Source: Variovorax fucosicus (lineage in GTDB: Bacteria; Pseudomonadota; Gammaproteobacteria; Burkholderiales; Burkholderiaceae_C). Taken from it: a stretch of 64,000 nt of DNA. A model generated the notes under the pieces. It was not told the origin of the DNA. It saw nothing but the letters and a program-made list of their open reading frames with translations, and searched no databases. The stretch covers positions 496,001-560,000 of the forward strand of contig NZ_JASZYU010000001.1 in NCBI RefSeq assembly GCF_030316825.1, in the 5' to 3' direction. Position 1 is the first letter of the stretch, and each line of letters starts with the position of its first letter. Positions 53,477 through 61,141 of this stretch are shown here, piece by piece. The position numbers and the translations under genes were made by a program.

Positions 53477-54297
53477 CGGTACAGCGCCTCGGGGTTGGTG
53501 ACGAGCACGCGCCGCACCGTGGCCTCGCTGTCTGCCCAGCGCTTGAACAGCGCGAGCAGTTGCGCCGCGTCGGGCACCGGTGTCACGCGCAGATGGGGCC
53601 AGTCGCTGCCCCAGACCAGCCGCTCGGGATTGGCTTCGATCATCTTCTGCTGGAACGGCTGGCCGGCTTGCCAGTCGGGCGCGTTCAGCAGGTTGCGATA
53701 GGCGCACAGCTTGACCCACACCCGGCCCGAGGCCAGCAGGTCAAGCAGCACGCGAAAACCGGGGTCGTCGACACCTGCGCCGACATCGAAGCCGCCCATG
53801 TGGTCGATCACGACCGGCACCGGCAGTGCCTTCAGTTCGGCCGCGATGCCGGCCAAGGCCTGGCAGTCGGTCCACAGTTCGGCGTGCAGGCCGGCGTCGG
53901 CCAGCGCCGGGGCCAGCGCACGCAGGTCATCGAAGGAGGCGCTGCCCGCAAAGTTGGTGCTGGCGCCGCTGCGGTGGCTGAAGCGCGCGCCGCGCACGCC
54001 CTGCCCGTGCAGCCCGGCCAGCGGCAGTCGGCCGCCTGGCTGCACGACGACCACGCCACGCAGGCCGGGTTGCGCCGCCAGTGCATGCAGCAGCAGCGAA
54101 TGGTCTTCACCATAGGCACTGGGATGCACCAGCACGCCGTTCGCCAGGCCCAGCCGTGCCAGCAGTGCCAGGTATTGCGACACGACGGCCTCGGGCGGGG
54201 TGTAGCTGCGCTCGGGGGCCAGCGGAAAGCGGTCGTAGGGCCCGAACAGGTGGGCATGGCAGTCCCATCCCGCGGCAGTGTCCGACGCGGCGCTCAC
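53473..54297 (-). CDS. Amidohydrolase-2 family (PDC-lactonase-like) protein
   Basis: The 274-residue TIM-barrel hydrolase has WDCHAHLFGP with the two His near the N-terminus, VVIDHMGGFDVG, and WGSDWPHLRV with the catalytic Asp. This resembles 2-pyrone-4,6-dicarboxylate lactonase (LigI) and related enzymes. It could hydrolyse a lactone or decarboxylate an aromatic acid in the pathway. Its start overlaps the CMD-like gene and its stop the tannase-like gene, four bases each. Confidence 0.86.
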   Translation of the reverse strand: MSAASDTAAGWDCHAHLFGPYDRFPLAPERSYTPPEAVVSQYLALLARLGLANGVLVHPSAYGEDHSLLLHALAAQPGLRGVVVVQPGGRLPLAGLHGQGVRGARFSHRSGASTNFAGSASFDDLRALAPALADAGLHAELWTDCQALAGIAAELKALPVPVVIDHMGGFDVGAGVDDPGFRVLLDLLASGRVWVKLCAYRNLLNAPDWQAGQPFQQKMIEANPERLVWGSDWPHLRVTPVPDAAQLLALFKRWADSEATVRRVLVTNPEALYR

Positions 54298-54869
54298 GGT
54301 TTCATTTCCGTGTGCTGTGGCAGCGCAAAGGCCGGTGCCACCCCTTCAGGCAAGGGGATCTCGTGGCAATTGAGCGTCATCGCGACCATGGTGTAGTAGC
54401 CGATCAGCGCCGTCAGCTCGACCACGGTGCGTTCGCCGAAGCGTGCCTGCGCCACGCCGTAGATGGCGTCGGAGACCGAGTTGTGGCGGTTGAGTTCGAT
54501 GGCGTAGTGGTAGATGGCGGCATCGTCCGCCGACAGGCCGGGCGGTTCGGTGCCGGCCAGGATGGCTTCGATGATGGGCTGTTCGATGCCCGCCTTCTCG
54601 GCCTCTGCGCGGTGCGCATACCACTCGAAAGGCGAGTTGCAGGCGCGGCCCGTGACCAGGATGGCGAGCTCCGACAGCCGTGGCGGCAGCGTCGTTCCGT
54701 AGCGCAGCAGCGCGCCCAACGCCTGCCATTTGTCGGCCAGTTCCGGGTTGTGCAGGGCGGCCCGCAGCGGCCCCTGAATCCTGCCGCGCGGGCCAGAGAC
54801 GATCTTGTCGTAGACGACGCGCTGCTCCGGGCTCATGGTGTCCGTCGGGAATATCGAGATGCGTGGCAT
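54294..54869 (-). CDS. Carboxymuconolactone decarboxylase-like protein
   Basis: The 191-residue protein begins MPRISIFPTDTMSPEQ and has the CMD signature LSELAILVTGRACNSPFEWYAHR, with Glu, a single Cys and His positions, and a second helical repeat (ERTVVELTALIGYYTMVAM). The lone Cys argues against AhpD peroxidase activity. It probably processes a lactone or dearomatised acid with the adjacent amidohydrolase. The start is set by the conserved N-terminus. Confidence 0.86.
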   Translation of the reverse strand: MPRISIFPTDTMSPEQRVVYDKIVSGPRGRIQGPLRAALHNPELADKWQALGALLRYGTTLPPRLSELAILVTGRACNSPFEWYAHRAEAEKAGIEQPIIEAILAGTEPPGLSADDAAIYHYAIELNRHNSVSDAIYGVAQARFGERTVVELTALIGYYTMVAMTLNCHEIPLPEGVAPAFALPQHTEMKP

Positions 54870-54897
54870 GGGGTGTGTTGTTTGAAGATGTCCGGAT

Positions 54898-55776
54898 TCA
54901 GGGTGGCAGTGTGTTGATCCAGGCCACGATGGCCTGCGCCACAGCCGCGGGTTGTTCGGGAAACAGCGCATGGCTGGCATTCGGGATGACTTGCACCGTG
55001 ACCTTGTCGCCGAGCACGTCTTTCAGCTCGTTGCGCGAAGCGGGCGGGCGCCACGGGTCGTCGGCGCCCTGCAGGTCGAGCAGGGGCGCATGGCTCACCG
55101 GCCACCACTGATCCTTGGCCGGCACCGCGCCGGCCCGCCGGTAGGCTTCGCCCAGCGCCGGATGCCAGCCGACGAGCCAGGGCTCGGGATCGTGGCCGGG
55201 GGCGAAGAACGCGTGGCGCAAACCGCGCAGGCGCGCCTCCCGTGGCTGCGTGGGGTCGGAGGCGATGCGCAGTGATTCGGCCATGCCGGCCGGGAAGGTG
55301 CGCGCCGCCCCACCCGCGACCACCACGCCACGAACCTGCTGCGGATGGTCGAGGTCGGCCACGCGCGCCACGAAATGTCCGAAGGCATGGCCCACCAGCA
55401 CGGCGCGCCCGTCACCCAGTTGCCGCACCGTGGCTGCCACGTCGGCGGCCAGCACGTGCAGGCTCAGTGCCTGCATCGGGCCGCTCGAGCCACCCATGCC
55501 GCGCGGCTGCGGACGCAGCACCTTGAAGCCGGCGGCGGCGATGCGCGCCGCCACGTCGTCGAAGTCTTCCGAATCGCGCTGCGACGAGGGCAGCAGCACC
55601 ACTGCCGGGCCTCGGCCTTCGACGATCACGTCGATGCGCACCGGACCCTCCGTCAACAGCACGCGCTGGCGCGCGGGGTCGCGCAGCGGGGCGAGGCTGG
55701 TGCAGGCCGGCAGCGACAACGCGAGCACGCCGACGGCTGCCGCGCAAAGCTGTCGATCGAACCAACGTAGGGGCAT
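54898..55776 (-). CDS. Lipoprotein of the alpha/beta-hydrolase fold lacking the nucleophile Ser
   Basis: The 292-residue precursor has a lipobox LPAC (near residue 25) and an alpha/beta-hydrolase fold with VVLLPSSQRDSEDFDD. At the nucleophile elbow the expected G-x-S-x-G reads GHAFGHF, with Ala in place of Ser; the C-terminal His is in NASHALFPEQ. It may be a non-hydrolytic binding protein or a divergent branch with other chemistry. GGAG six bases before the ATG supports the start. It heads the tannase operon. Confidence 0.82.
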   Translation of the reverse strand: MPLRWFDRQLCAAAVGVLALSLPACTSLAPLRDPARQRVLLTEGPVRIDVIVEGRGPAVVLLPSSQRDSEDFDDVAARIAAAGFKVLRPQPRGMGGSSGPMQALSLHVLAADVAATVRQLGDGRAVLVGHAFGHFVARVADLDHPQQVRGVVVAGGAARTFPAGMAESLRIASDPTQPREARLRGLRHAFFAPGHDPEPWLVGWHPALGEAYRRAGAVPAKDQWWPVSHAPLLDLQGADDPWRPPASRNELKDVLGDKVTVQVIPNASHALFPEQPAAVAQAIVAWINTLPP

Positions 55777-55870
55777 GCATGTCTCCAGCACCGGTGGCCT
55801 CGACGATAGGCCACTCGGTGCGGGTGAGCATAGGCGCGGGAAACGCGCCGCGACTGTCCGCACGGCGCAA

Positions 55871-55885
55871 CGCTGCTATGCAGCG
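55871..55885. promoter_or_regulatory. CGCTGC-TAT-GCAGCG palindrome upstream of the tannase operon
   Basis: Perfect six-base arms with a three-base centre lie 95 bases before the first gene of the operon, just past the LysR stop. It may be the binding site of that LysR protein; the core GCTGCTATGC matches the site at 44054-44063. Confidence 0.4.
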
Positions 55886-55895
55886 GGCCGCAAGG

Positions 55896-56864
55896 CTAAG
55901 CCGGCTCGATCGGACGCCACATGCCGCTGCGGGCGTTGTCGTTGACGATGTCGACGATCTCCGCCGCCACCGTCGACACTGCCTTGGCCGGGCCCTTGGC
56001 GCGCGCCAGCGCCATCGAGACGATGCGCTGCACGCCAGGTGAGACGATCTTCGCGGCCTGAAGCCGGCCTTCCTGCACCTCGGTCCAGACGGCGTGGATC
56101 GGCAGCACCGTGTACAGCCGCGCCTCGGCCACGGTGGAGCGCATCAGCGGCAGCGAATCGGCCTCGATCGCCGGCACCAGCGTGATGCGCTCCTGCCGCG
56201 CGATGGCATCGAGCGCCGTGCGCAAGCCGTTGGGTGCGCCCGGCAGGATGAAGGGCAGCTCGTGCAGGGCGCTGAAAGGTACCTCGGCGGCGGCGGTCAG
56301 GCGGTCGCCGGCGGCGCCGATCAGGTAGCTGTCGACCGTGGCCAGCGCTTGCTCCCGCTCGGGCTGAGAGTTTCCGTAGCGGTAGAGGATGGCGATGTCC
56401 ACGCGCTCGTCAGCCAGCCACTCCTCGACCTGCCCGCTCGAGCCTTCAAGGATCTTGAGATGGACGCCGGGGTGGCGCGCACGCAGCTGCTTGAAGAGGC
56501 GTCCGACGATCGGATTGGTGATCGAAGGCAACGAGCCGATGGTGACGCGCCCCATCGGCTCGCGTGCCTCGCCCCGGATTTCAAGCTCCAGTTGTTCGGC
56601 GTCGGCCAGCAGCGCCTTGACGTGCGGAAAGATTCTCTGCCCGACATCGGACAGCGCCACGCCGCGACCGGTGCGGTTAAAGAGGCGCGCATTGCATTCG
56701 CGCTCGAGGGCATTCAGATGGCGGCTCAACAACGACTGGTTGCTGTCGAGAAAGAGGGCCGCGCGCGTCAGGCTGCCAAGTTCCGCGATGGCCAGAAAGG
56801 CCCGCCATTTCTGAAGGTCGGAGGTGAGATCGAGTTGGAGGTTGGTGGCTTTGGTGGGCTGCAT
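55896..56864 (-). CDS. LysR-type regulator of the tannase operon
   Basis: The 322-residue protein has the winged helix (LGSLTRAALFLDSNQSLLSRHLNALE) after a short N-terminal extension and a two-lobed effector domain. It is encoded upstream of, and in the same direction as, the tannase operon, so it probably activates it in trans. The 119-base gap contains the palindrome at 55871. No ribosome site is convincing before this ATG, so the start is provisional; a longer N-terminus cannot be excluded. Confidence 0.85.
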   Translation of the reverse strand: MQPTKATNLQLDLTSDLQKWRAFLAIAELGSLTRAALFLDSNQSLLSRHLNALERECNARLFNRTGRGVALSDVGQRIFPHVKALLADAEQLELEIRGEAREPMGRVTIGSLPSITNPIVGRLFKQLRARHPGVHLKILEGSSGQVEEWLADERVDIAILYRYGNSQPEREQALATVDSYLIGAAGDRLTAAAEVPFSALHELPFILPGAPNGLRTALDAIARQERITLVPAIEADSLPLMRSTVAEARLYTVLPIHAVWTEVQEGRLQAAKIVSPGVQRIVSMALARAKGPAKAVSTVAAEIVDIVNDNARSGMWRPIEPA

Positions 56865-57099
56865 ATCGGGCACCACATGGTGGATACCGATTCTGTATTG
56901 ACCGTCTCCTTCCTCGATAGCGGGTTTGCAGCAGATGGGGCGGCGCCCCAATCGTCGGAGCCGCACCCGGCGAACGCCTACAAGACTGATGCAACCGCGA
57001 TGACTCGGGGCCCGCCCTGGGCTGCCCATAGTGCCAGCCAGCCTCTGACGAAGAGGTATCCAGGATCCTCACCGCACGCACACTTCAGGAGACATCAAC

Positions 57100-58077
57100 A
57101 TGGCAACAGATGACGGACAACTCGGCAACGGCGAACCCAACCGCGACCCCATCACCGGCACCCCCGGTGCACACCCGATCGGCACCGGCCTCGGTGCCAC
57201 CGGTGGTGCACTCGCCGGTGCCGCAGCAGGCTCCCTGGCGGGCCCGGTCGGCACCGTCGTGGGCTTGGTGGCCGGCGCCGTGGCCGGCGGCCTGGGCGGC
57301 AAGGCCGCAGCCGAGGGCGTGAACCCGACGGCCGAAGATGCCTACTGGCGCGAGAACCACGCCAAGGAAAGCTACTACGACGCCCGCCGCAGCTACGACG
57401 ACTACCGGCCTGCCTACGAGATGGGCTGGTCGGGCCGCGCGCGGCACGGTGCCGATTTCGACGAGGTCGAGCCCGCCTTGGCGGCCGAATGGGAAAGCCG
57501 ACGTGGCGCCTCCGGCCTGGATTGGGGTGCTGCAAGGCCAGCCACGCAGGCAGCCTGGGAACGCGCCGATGACACCTACTACGACAAGCAGGCCAACGGC
57601 AGCGACATCGTGAACCACGAAGACCTGTCGGACGACGATGTGGCGGATGTCCTCAACGACCTGCTCGAGAACGCCCGGGACGGCGAGTACGGTTTTCGCG
57701 CCTGCGCCGAGCAGGTGAAAACCGCAGGCGCAAAGCAGCTGTTCGCAAGCCGTGCCGAGGGCTGCCGACAGGCCGCCGGCGAGCTGGAAGCACTGGTCGA
57801 GAGCTACGGCGGCGAGCCGGCATCGGGTGGCACGACCGCCGGCGCGCTGCATCGCGGCTGGGTGCAGCTCAAGGGCAGCGTCGGCGCCGACAGCGAGCTT
57901 TCCATCCTGGAGTCGTGCGAGCGCGGCGAGGATGCCGCCATCGCGCGCTACCGCAAGGCGCTCAAGCAAAGCCTTCCCGCGGACGTTCGGGCGGTGGTGC
58001 AAAGGCAGGCCGACGGCGCCCAGCGCAACCACGACCAGATCCGCGACCTGAGGAATGCAGCGCGAGAGCGCCGCTGA
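57100..58077 (+). CDS. Glycine-zipper protein with C-terminal DUF2383 four-helix domain
   Basis: The 325-residue protein starts with a Gly/Ala-rich, hydrophobic zipper (about residues 29-68), then a linker with Tyr-rich motifs such as ENHAKESYYDARRSYDDYRP. About residue 180 onward is a PA2169/DUF2383-type helical bundle (LNDLLENARDGEYGFRACAEQ). That fold resembles ferritin-like stress proteins. GGAG precedes the ATG. The function is unknown; a membrane-associated stress or envelope role is suggested by the zipper. A strong terminator follows it. Confidence 0.75.
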   Translation: MATDDGQLGNGEPNRDPITGTPGAHPIGTGLGATGGALAGAAAGSLAGPVGTVVGLVAGAVAGGLGGKAAAEGVNPTAEDAYWRENHAKESYYDARRSYDDYRPAYEMGWSGRARHGADFDEVEPALAAEWESRRGASGLDWGAARPATQAAWERADDTYYDKQANGSDIVNHEDLSDDDVADVLNDLLENARDGEYGFRACAEQVKTAGAKQLFASRAEGCRQAAGELEALVESYGGEPASGGTTAGALHRGWVQLKGSVGADSELSILESCERGEDAAIARYRKALKQSLPADVRAVVQRQADGAQRNHDQIRDLRNAARERR

Positions 58078-58094
58078 CGCGCTGATCGAACAAG

Positions 58095-58111
58095 GGCCCT
58101 TCGGGGCCTTT
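58095..58111 (+). terminator. UUCG-tetraloop Rho-independent terminator
   Basis: GGCCC and GGGCC form a five-base-pair stem closed by the stable TTCG loop and followed by TTT, 18 bases after the DUF2383 gene. Confidence 0.7.
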
Positions 58112-58252
58112 GCTCATGGTCGGAACAATGCGGAGGAAGCCCCCGCGTCACGTGTGGCGAAGAGCGTCCGCGAAATGTGCGACCAGAGGCGATAACTTCA
58201 TCGGCGCGAGCTTTTGTCTTACACCGAGGCTCGACCCGATGCGAGAAAAAGC

Positions 58253-59026
58253 ATGCAAATGGGAATATTTCACATCCCTCCCTCAATCCTTCTGAGACCC
58301 ATCATGCGCCCGGATCATCTCTTGCCTTTCGCCGTGCAGCCCCACTTGCCCGGCTGGTCCTACCCGGGCGGCGCCGACCCGGTCGTTCCTGGCGCACCGT
58401 ACTGCCTCACGCCCGTCCAGCGTGCGCTCAAACGTGCAATGGACATCGTCGGAGCGTTGGCCTTTTTCGTGCTCTTCGGGCCGCTGTATCTGGGGGTTGC
58501 GTTGGCTGTCCTGATCGGCTTGGGCGGGCCGGTGTACTACGGGCAGACCCGCCTTGGTCAGGGCGGCCGCGCCTTTCGTTTCTACAAGTTCCGCTCGATG
58601 GTCAACAGCTCGGACGAAATCCTGGCGCGACATCTGGAGCGCGACGCCGCGGCGCGGGCGCAGTGGAAAAGGTTCCAGAAACTTGAAAACGATCCGCGCA
58701 TCACGCCCCTCGGGCGGGTCCTCAGAAAGCTGAGCCTCGACGAACTACCGCAGTTCTTCAACGTGTTGAAGGGCGACATGAGCCTGGTCGGGCCTCGTCC
58801 CTGCATGGTTCGACAACGCAGCCTGTACGGCCGCAGCTGGGAACACTACTGCCACATGCGTCCCGGTATCACCGGCCTCTGGCAGGTGAGCGGTCGAAAC
58901 CACCTCCCCTATGCTGACCGCGTCGCCCTTGACGCCCGCTATGCGGCGGAGTGGTCGCTGTGGCTCGACGTGAAGATTCTCGCGCGCACCGTCTGGGTTG
59001 TTCTGAGCGGCGACGGATCGTCGTGA
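58253..59026 (+). CDS. Undecaprenyl-phosphate sugar phosphotransferase (WbaP/EpsE-like)
   Basis: The 257-residue protein transfers a hexose-1-phosphate to undecaprenyl phosphate, the first step of exopolysaccharide or O-antigen assembly. One membrane segment (about 65-95, in DIVGALAFFVLFGPL) precedes the cytosolic catalytic domain with RFYKFRSM, DELPQFFNVLKGDMSLVGPRP and RPGITGLWQVSGRN. It is shorter than full WbaP and lacks the multi-span N-terminal domain. Start choice between 58253 and 58304 is uncertain. No glycosyltransferases adjoin it, so it is an orphan here. Confidence 0.87.
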   Translation: MQMGIFHIPPSILLRPIMRPDHLLPFAVQPHLPGWSYPGGADPVVPGAPYCLTPVQRALKRAMDIVGALAFFVLFGPLYLGVALAVLIGLGGPVYYGQTRLGQGGRAFRFYKFRSMVNSSDEILARHLERDAAARAQWKRFQKLENDPRITPLGRVLRKLSLDELPQFFNVLKGDMSLVGPRPCMVRQRSLYGRSWEHYCHMRPGITGLWQVSGRNHLPYADRVALDARYAAEWSLWLDVKILARTVWVVLSGDGSS

Positions 59027-59063
59027 CGGGCGCGCTCTTGCCTTGCTTCAAGGAGACTGCACC

Positions 59064-59345
59064 ATGTTTGAACGGTACAGAGCGCAAATCGAGGCCTACT
59101 GCAAGGACGTCGGCATCGAAGTTCCCATCGGGTTTCACCGGCACGCCCCCGGTCGCTATGTAGCCATCGATCTGGAATCGAGTCCGCCGAAGCTGGTCGC
59201 GGCGACCTGGTCCCATCAGAGAGACGCGGTGAGCTATCTGGGCAACCTGGCCGCCGGGCAAAAGACAAGGATGCTGGACTTCAAGGAGCGCCGCGAACTT
59301 AACTTCAATGGCAAGAAGAGCCTTCTGCGAGGTGAATCCTTCTAG
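59064..59345 (+). CDS. Small hypothetical protein
   Basis: The 93-residue protein starts MFERYRAQIEAYCKDVG with AGGAG nine bases upstream. It shows an amphipathic N-terminal helix, a central segment PGRYVAIDLESSP and a basic C-terminus (FKERRELNFNGKKS). I do not recognise it. It follows the sugar phosphotransferase by 37 bases and could be cotranscribed, but nothing ties it to glycan assembly. Confidence 0.6.
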   Translation: MFERYRAQIEAYCKDVGIEVPIGFHRHAPGRYVAIDLESSPPKLVAATWSHQRDAVSYLGNLAAGQKTRMLDFKERRELNFNGKKSLLRGESF

Positions 59346-59397
59346 GAGTCGATCGAACAGTGCGATGGCAAGGCCCGTGGCCGCCAGGGCTTGCAGA

Positions 59398-60006
59398 TCA
59401 GCGCTTCCTGCTCAACTCGGCGATCAGAGCGGTGAACACCAAGTCGCTCGTCGCCGCGACCTCCCTGGCTGACGTCGTACCCCATTGACGCAAGGACAGG
59501 ACGCCGTTGAACGCGGCCAAGATGGCACGCGCCGCTTCTTCCAGCGAGACCCGAAAGCGACCCGAATCCACGAGGCGTTGAACAAGCGCTCGCATTTCGG
59601 CGAATGTCTCATTGAGCAGCTCTGGATGGTTCTGAGCTTGCTCCACGAGCAGGGCGTAAAGGTGGGGGCGCTTGAACGTGAAGTCCACAGCATCATCCCA
59701 TTGCGTCCTCAACTGCTTCATCAGGTCCTCAGACGCCTTGGGCGCGCGCCTTCGTGACATGAACTCGGCCCGACCCTGCCTGATAAGCGCCATCGCAAGG
59801 GAGTCCATGCCGCCAAAGTGATGGTAGAGCGTGGGCGCCGTGATGCCGACAGCGGCACAAACGGCACGGGTCGTCAAACCAGCCGGCCCGCGCGCCTCCA
59901 GCAGGGCCGCGGCGGCCTGAAATATTGCGGTCTCGGTGTCGGATGCCACAGATGAGTTCGGAAGCGTATGAAGGAGTTCTGAGACAGGAAAGTCGGCTCT
60001 GCTCAT
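59398..60006 (-). CDS. TetR-family transcriptional regulator
   Basis: The 202-residue protein has the TetR helix-turn-helix (LTTRAVCAAVGITAPTLYHHFGGMDSLAMAL, about residues 44-74) and a helical ligand/dimer domain. It diverges from the SDR gene over 250 bases containing a large inverted repeat, the classical layout of a TetR repressor controlling a neighbouring oxidoreductase and itself. The inducer is unknown. A Leu-rich N-terminal extension precedes the HTH. Confidence 0.9.
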   Translation of the reverse strand: MSRADFPVSELLHTLPNSSVASDTETAIFQAAAALLEARGPAGLTTRAVCAAVGITAPTLYHHFGGMDSLAMALIRQGRAEFMSRRRAPKASEDLMKQLRTQWDDAVDFTFKRPHLYALLVEQAQNHPELLNETFAEMRALVQRLVDSGRFRVSLEEAARAILAAFNGVLSLRQWGTTSAREVAATSDLVFTALIAELSRKR

Positions 60007-60128
60007 TGGGGCCGCACTCGCGCCAAGTAACTGTCGCTGGGGTTCGATCCATTTTACGTACGCAGCATGTTGCTTCTGCCGCGTGCTGCAGCGAGTCCGC
60101 CCCGAGCCCTCAAACCCAGGGCATTCCC

Positions 60129-60157
60129 TTGGTTGATTTCTATATCATCGCTATACT
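60129..60157 (+). promoter_or_regulatory. Candidate promoter of the SDR gene
   Basis: TTGGTT (60129-60134), a 17-base spacer and TATACT (60152-60157, five of six consensus positions) form a candidate sigma-70 promoter. The minus-10 is inside the inverted repeat, so TetR binding would block it. Confidence 0.4.
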
Positions 60158-60177
60158 ATTTCCATAGCGTCGATATA
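60141..60177. promoter_or_regulatory. Large inverted repeat, candidate TetR operator
   Basis: Arms TATATCATCGCTAT (60141-60154) and ATAGCGTCGATATA (60164-60177) pair at 12 of 14 positions around a nine-base centre. Their AT-rich outer ends stand out in this GC-rich DNA. They lie between the TetR and SDR genes. Confidence 0.6.
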
Positions 60178-60256
60178 TTTCTACCCGAGGGGAGTGGCGC
60201 GCAATCCTCGCTGGCCTTGGAGTTCCTTGGCCGCTCCACACGACAAGGAGAATGAT

Positions 60257-61081
60257 TTGAGTACATCCACAGCCGTCAGCATTGGCAAGCGCGCGCTGGT
60301 GACCGGCGCATCCAGCGGCATCGGCGCGGCAATCGCGCGTGAGCTCGCGGCGCTCGGCGTTGATCTCGTGCTGACGGCGCGGCGCCGCGACGCACTCGAC
60401 GCGGTCGCAGCGACCTGCAAGGGCGTGAAGGTCGAGATCGTCACCGCAGATCTCGGAAAGCCCGATGCTGCGCGCGAGCTATGGGCCGCCGCCACCGCTG
60501 GCGGCCCGATCGACATCCTGATCAACAACGCCGGGTTCGGCTACTTCCGCCGGTTCGACGAGGTCGACTGGGCGCGCGACGCGGAGCTCATCCAACTCAA
60601 CATGACATCGCTCGTGGCGCTCGCGCGGTGCTTCGTTGACGCGCGCAAGGCAAGCACCGCACCCGCGCACATGTTGAACATCTCGTCGACCGGCGCGTAC
60701 CAGTCCGTGCCGAACATGGCGCTGTACGCCGCGTCGAAGGCGTTCGTGCGCAACTTCAGCGAGGGTCTGCATGACGAGCACCGCGGCACGCCGCTGTCGG
60801 TGACCTGCATCTGCCCTGGCGGCACCGAAACGGCGTTTCACGCCGCGTCCGGCGGTGGCGACTACTCGTGGATCGCGAACGCATCGACGAAAAGCGCGGA
60901 GTTCGTGGCGCACGCCGCGATCCGCGCGATGCTGCGCGGCAAGCGCACAGTTGTGCCCGGGCTGTTCAACAAGCTGTCGTGCTTCGGCGTGCGCTTCTTG
61001 ACGCGGCGGTTCGCGTCGCGGGTGGCGACTCAAGTGCTCGGCAAGCCGCGGTTGGCATTGCCGGCGCGAAGAATGACTTGA
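60257..61081 (+). CDS. Short-chain dehydrogenase/reductase
   Basis: The 274-residue SDR has TGASSGIGAA at the nucleotide-binding loop, INNAGFGYF, and the catalytic Ser and YAASK (Tyr and Lys). It uses a TTG start, with AGGAG five bases upstream; the nearby ATG is out of frame. It is divergent from the TetR gene and probably repressed by it. The substrate is unknown. Codon choice looks richer in GCG than its neighbours, so acquisition of the TetR/SDR pair is possible. Confidence 0.88.
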   Translation: MSTSTAVSIGKRALVTGASSGIGAAIARELAALGVDLVLTARRRDALDAVAATCKGVKVEIVTADLGKPDAARELWAAATAGGPIDILINNAGFGYFRRFDEVDWARDAELIQLNMTSLVALARCFVDARKASTAPAHMLNISSTGAYQSVPNMALYAASKAFVRNFSEGLHDEHRGTPLSVTCICPGGTETAFHAASGGGDYSWIANASTKSAEFVAHAAIRAMLRGKRTVVPGLFNKLSCFGVRFLTRRFASRVATQVLGKPRLALPARRMT

Positions 61082-61141
61082 GAGAAGCGGGCAACCTTCC
61101 TTGGCGCTTGATATCGCGGGCATCTGCGGATCGGAAAACCA

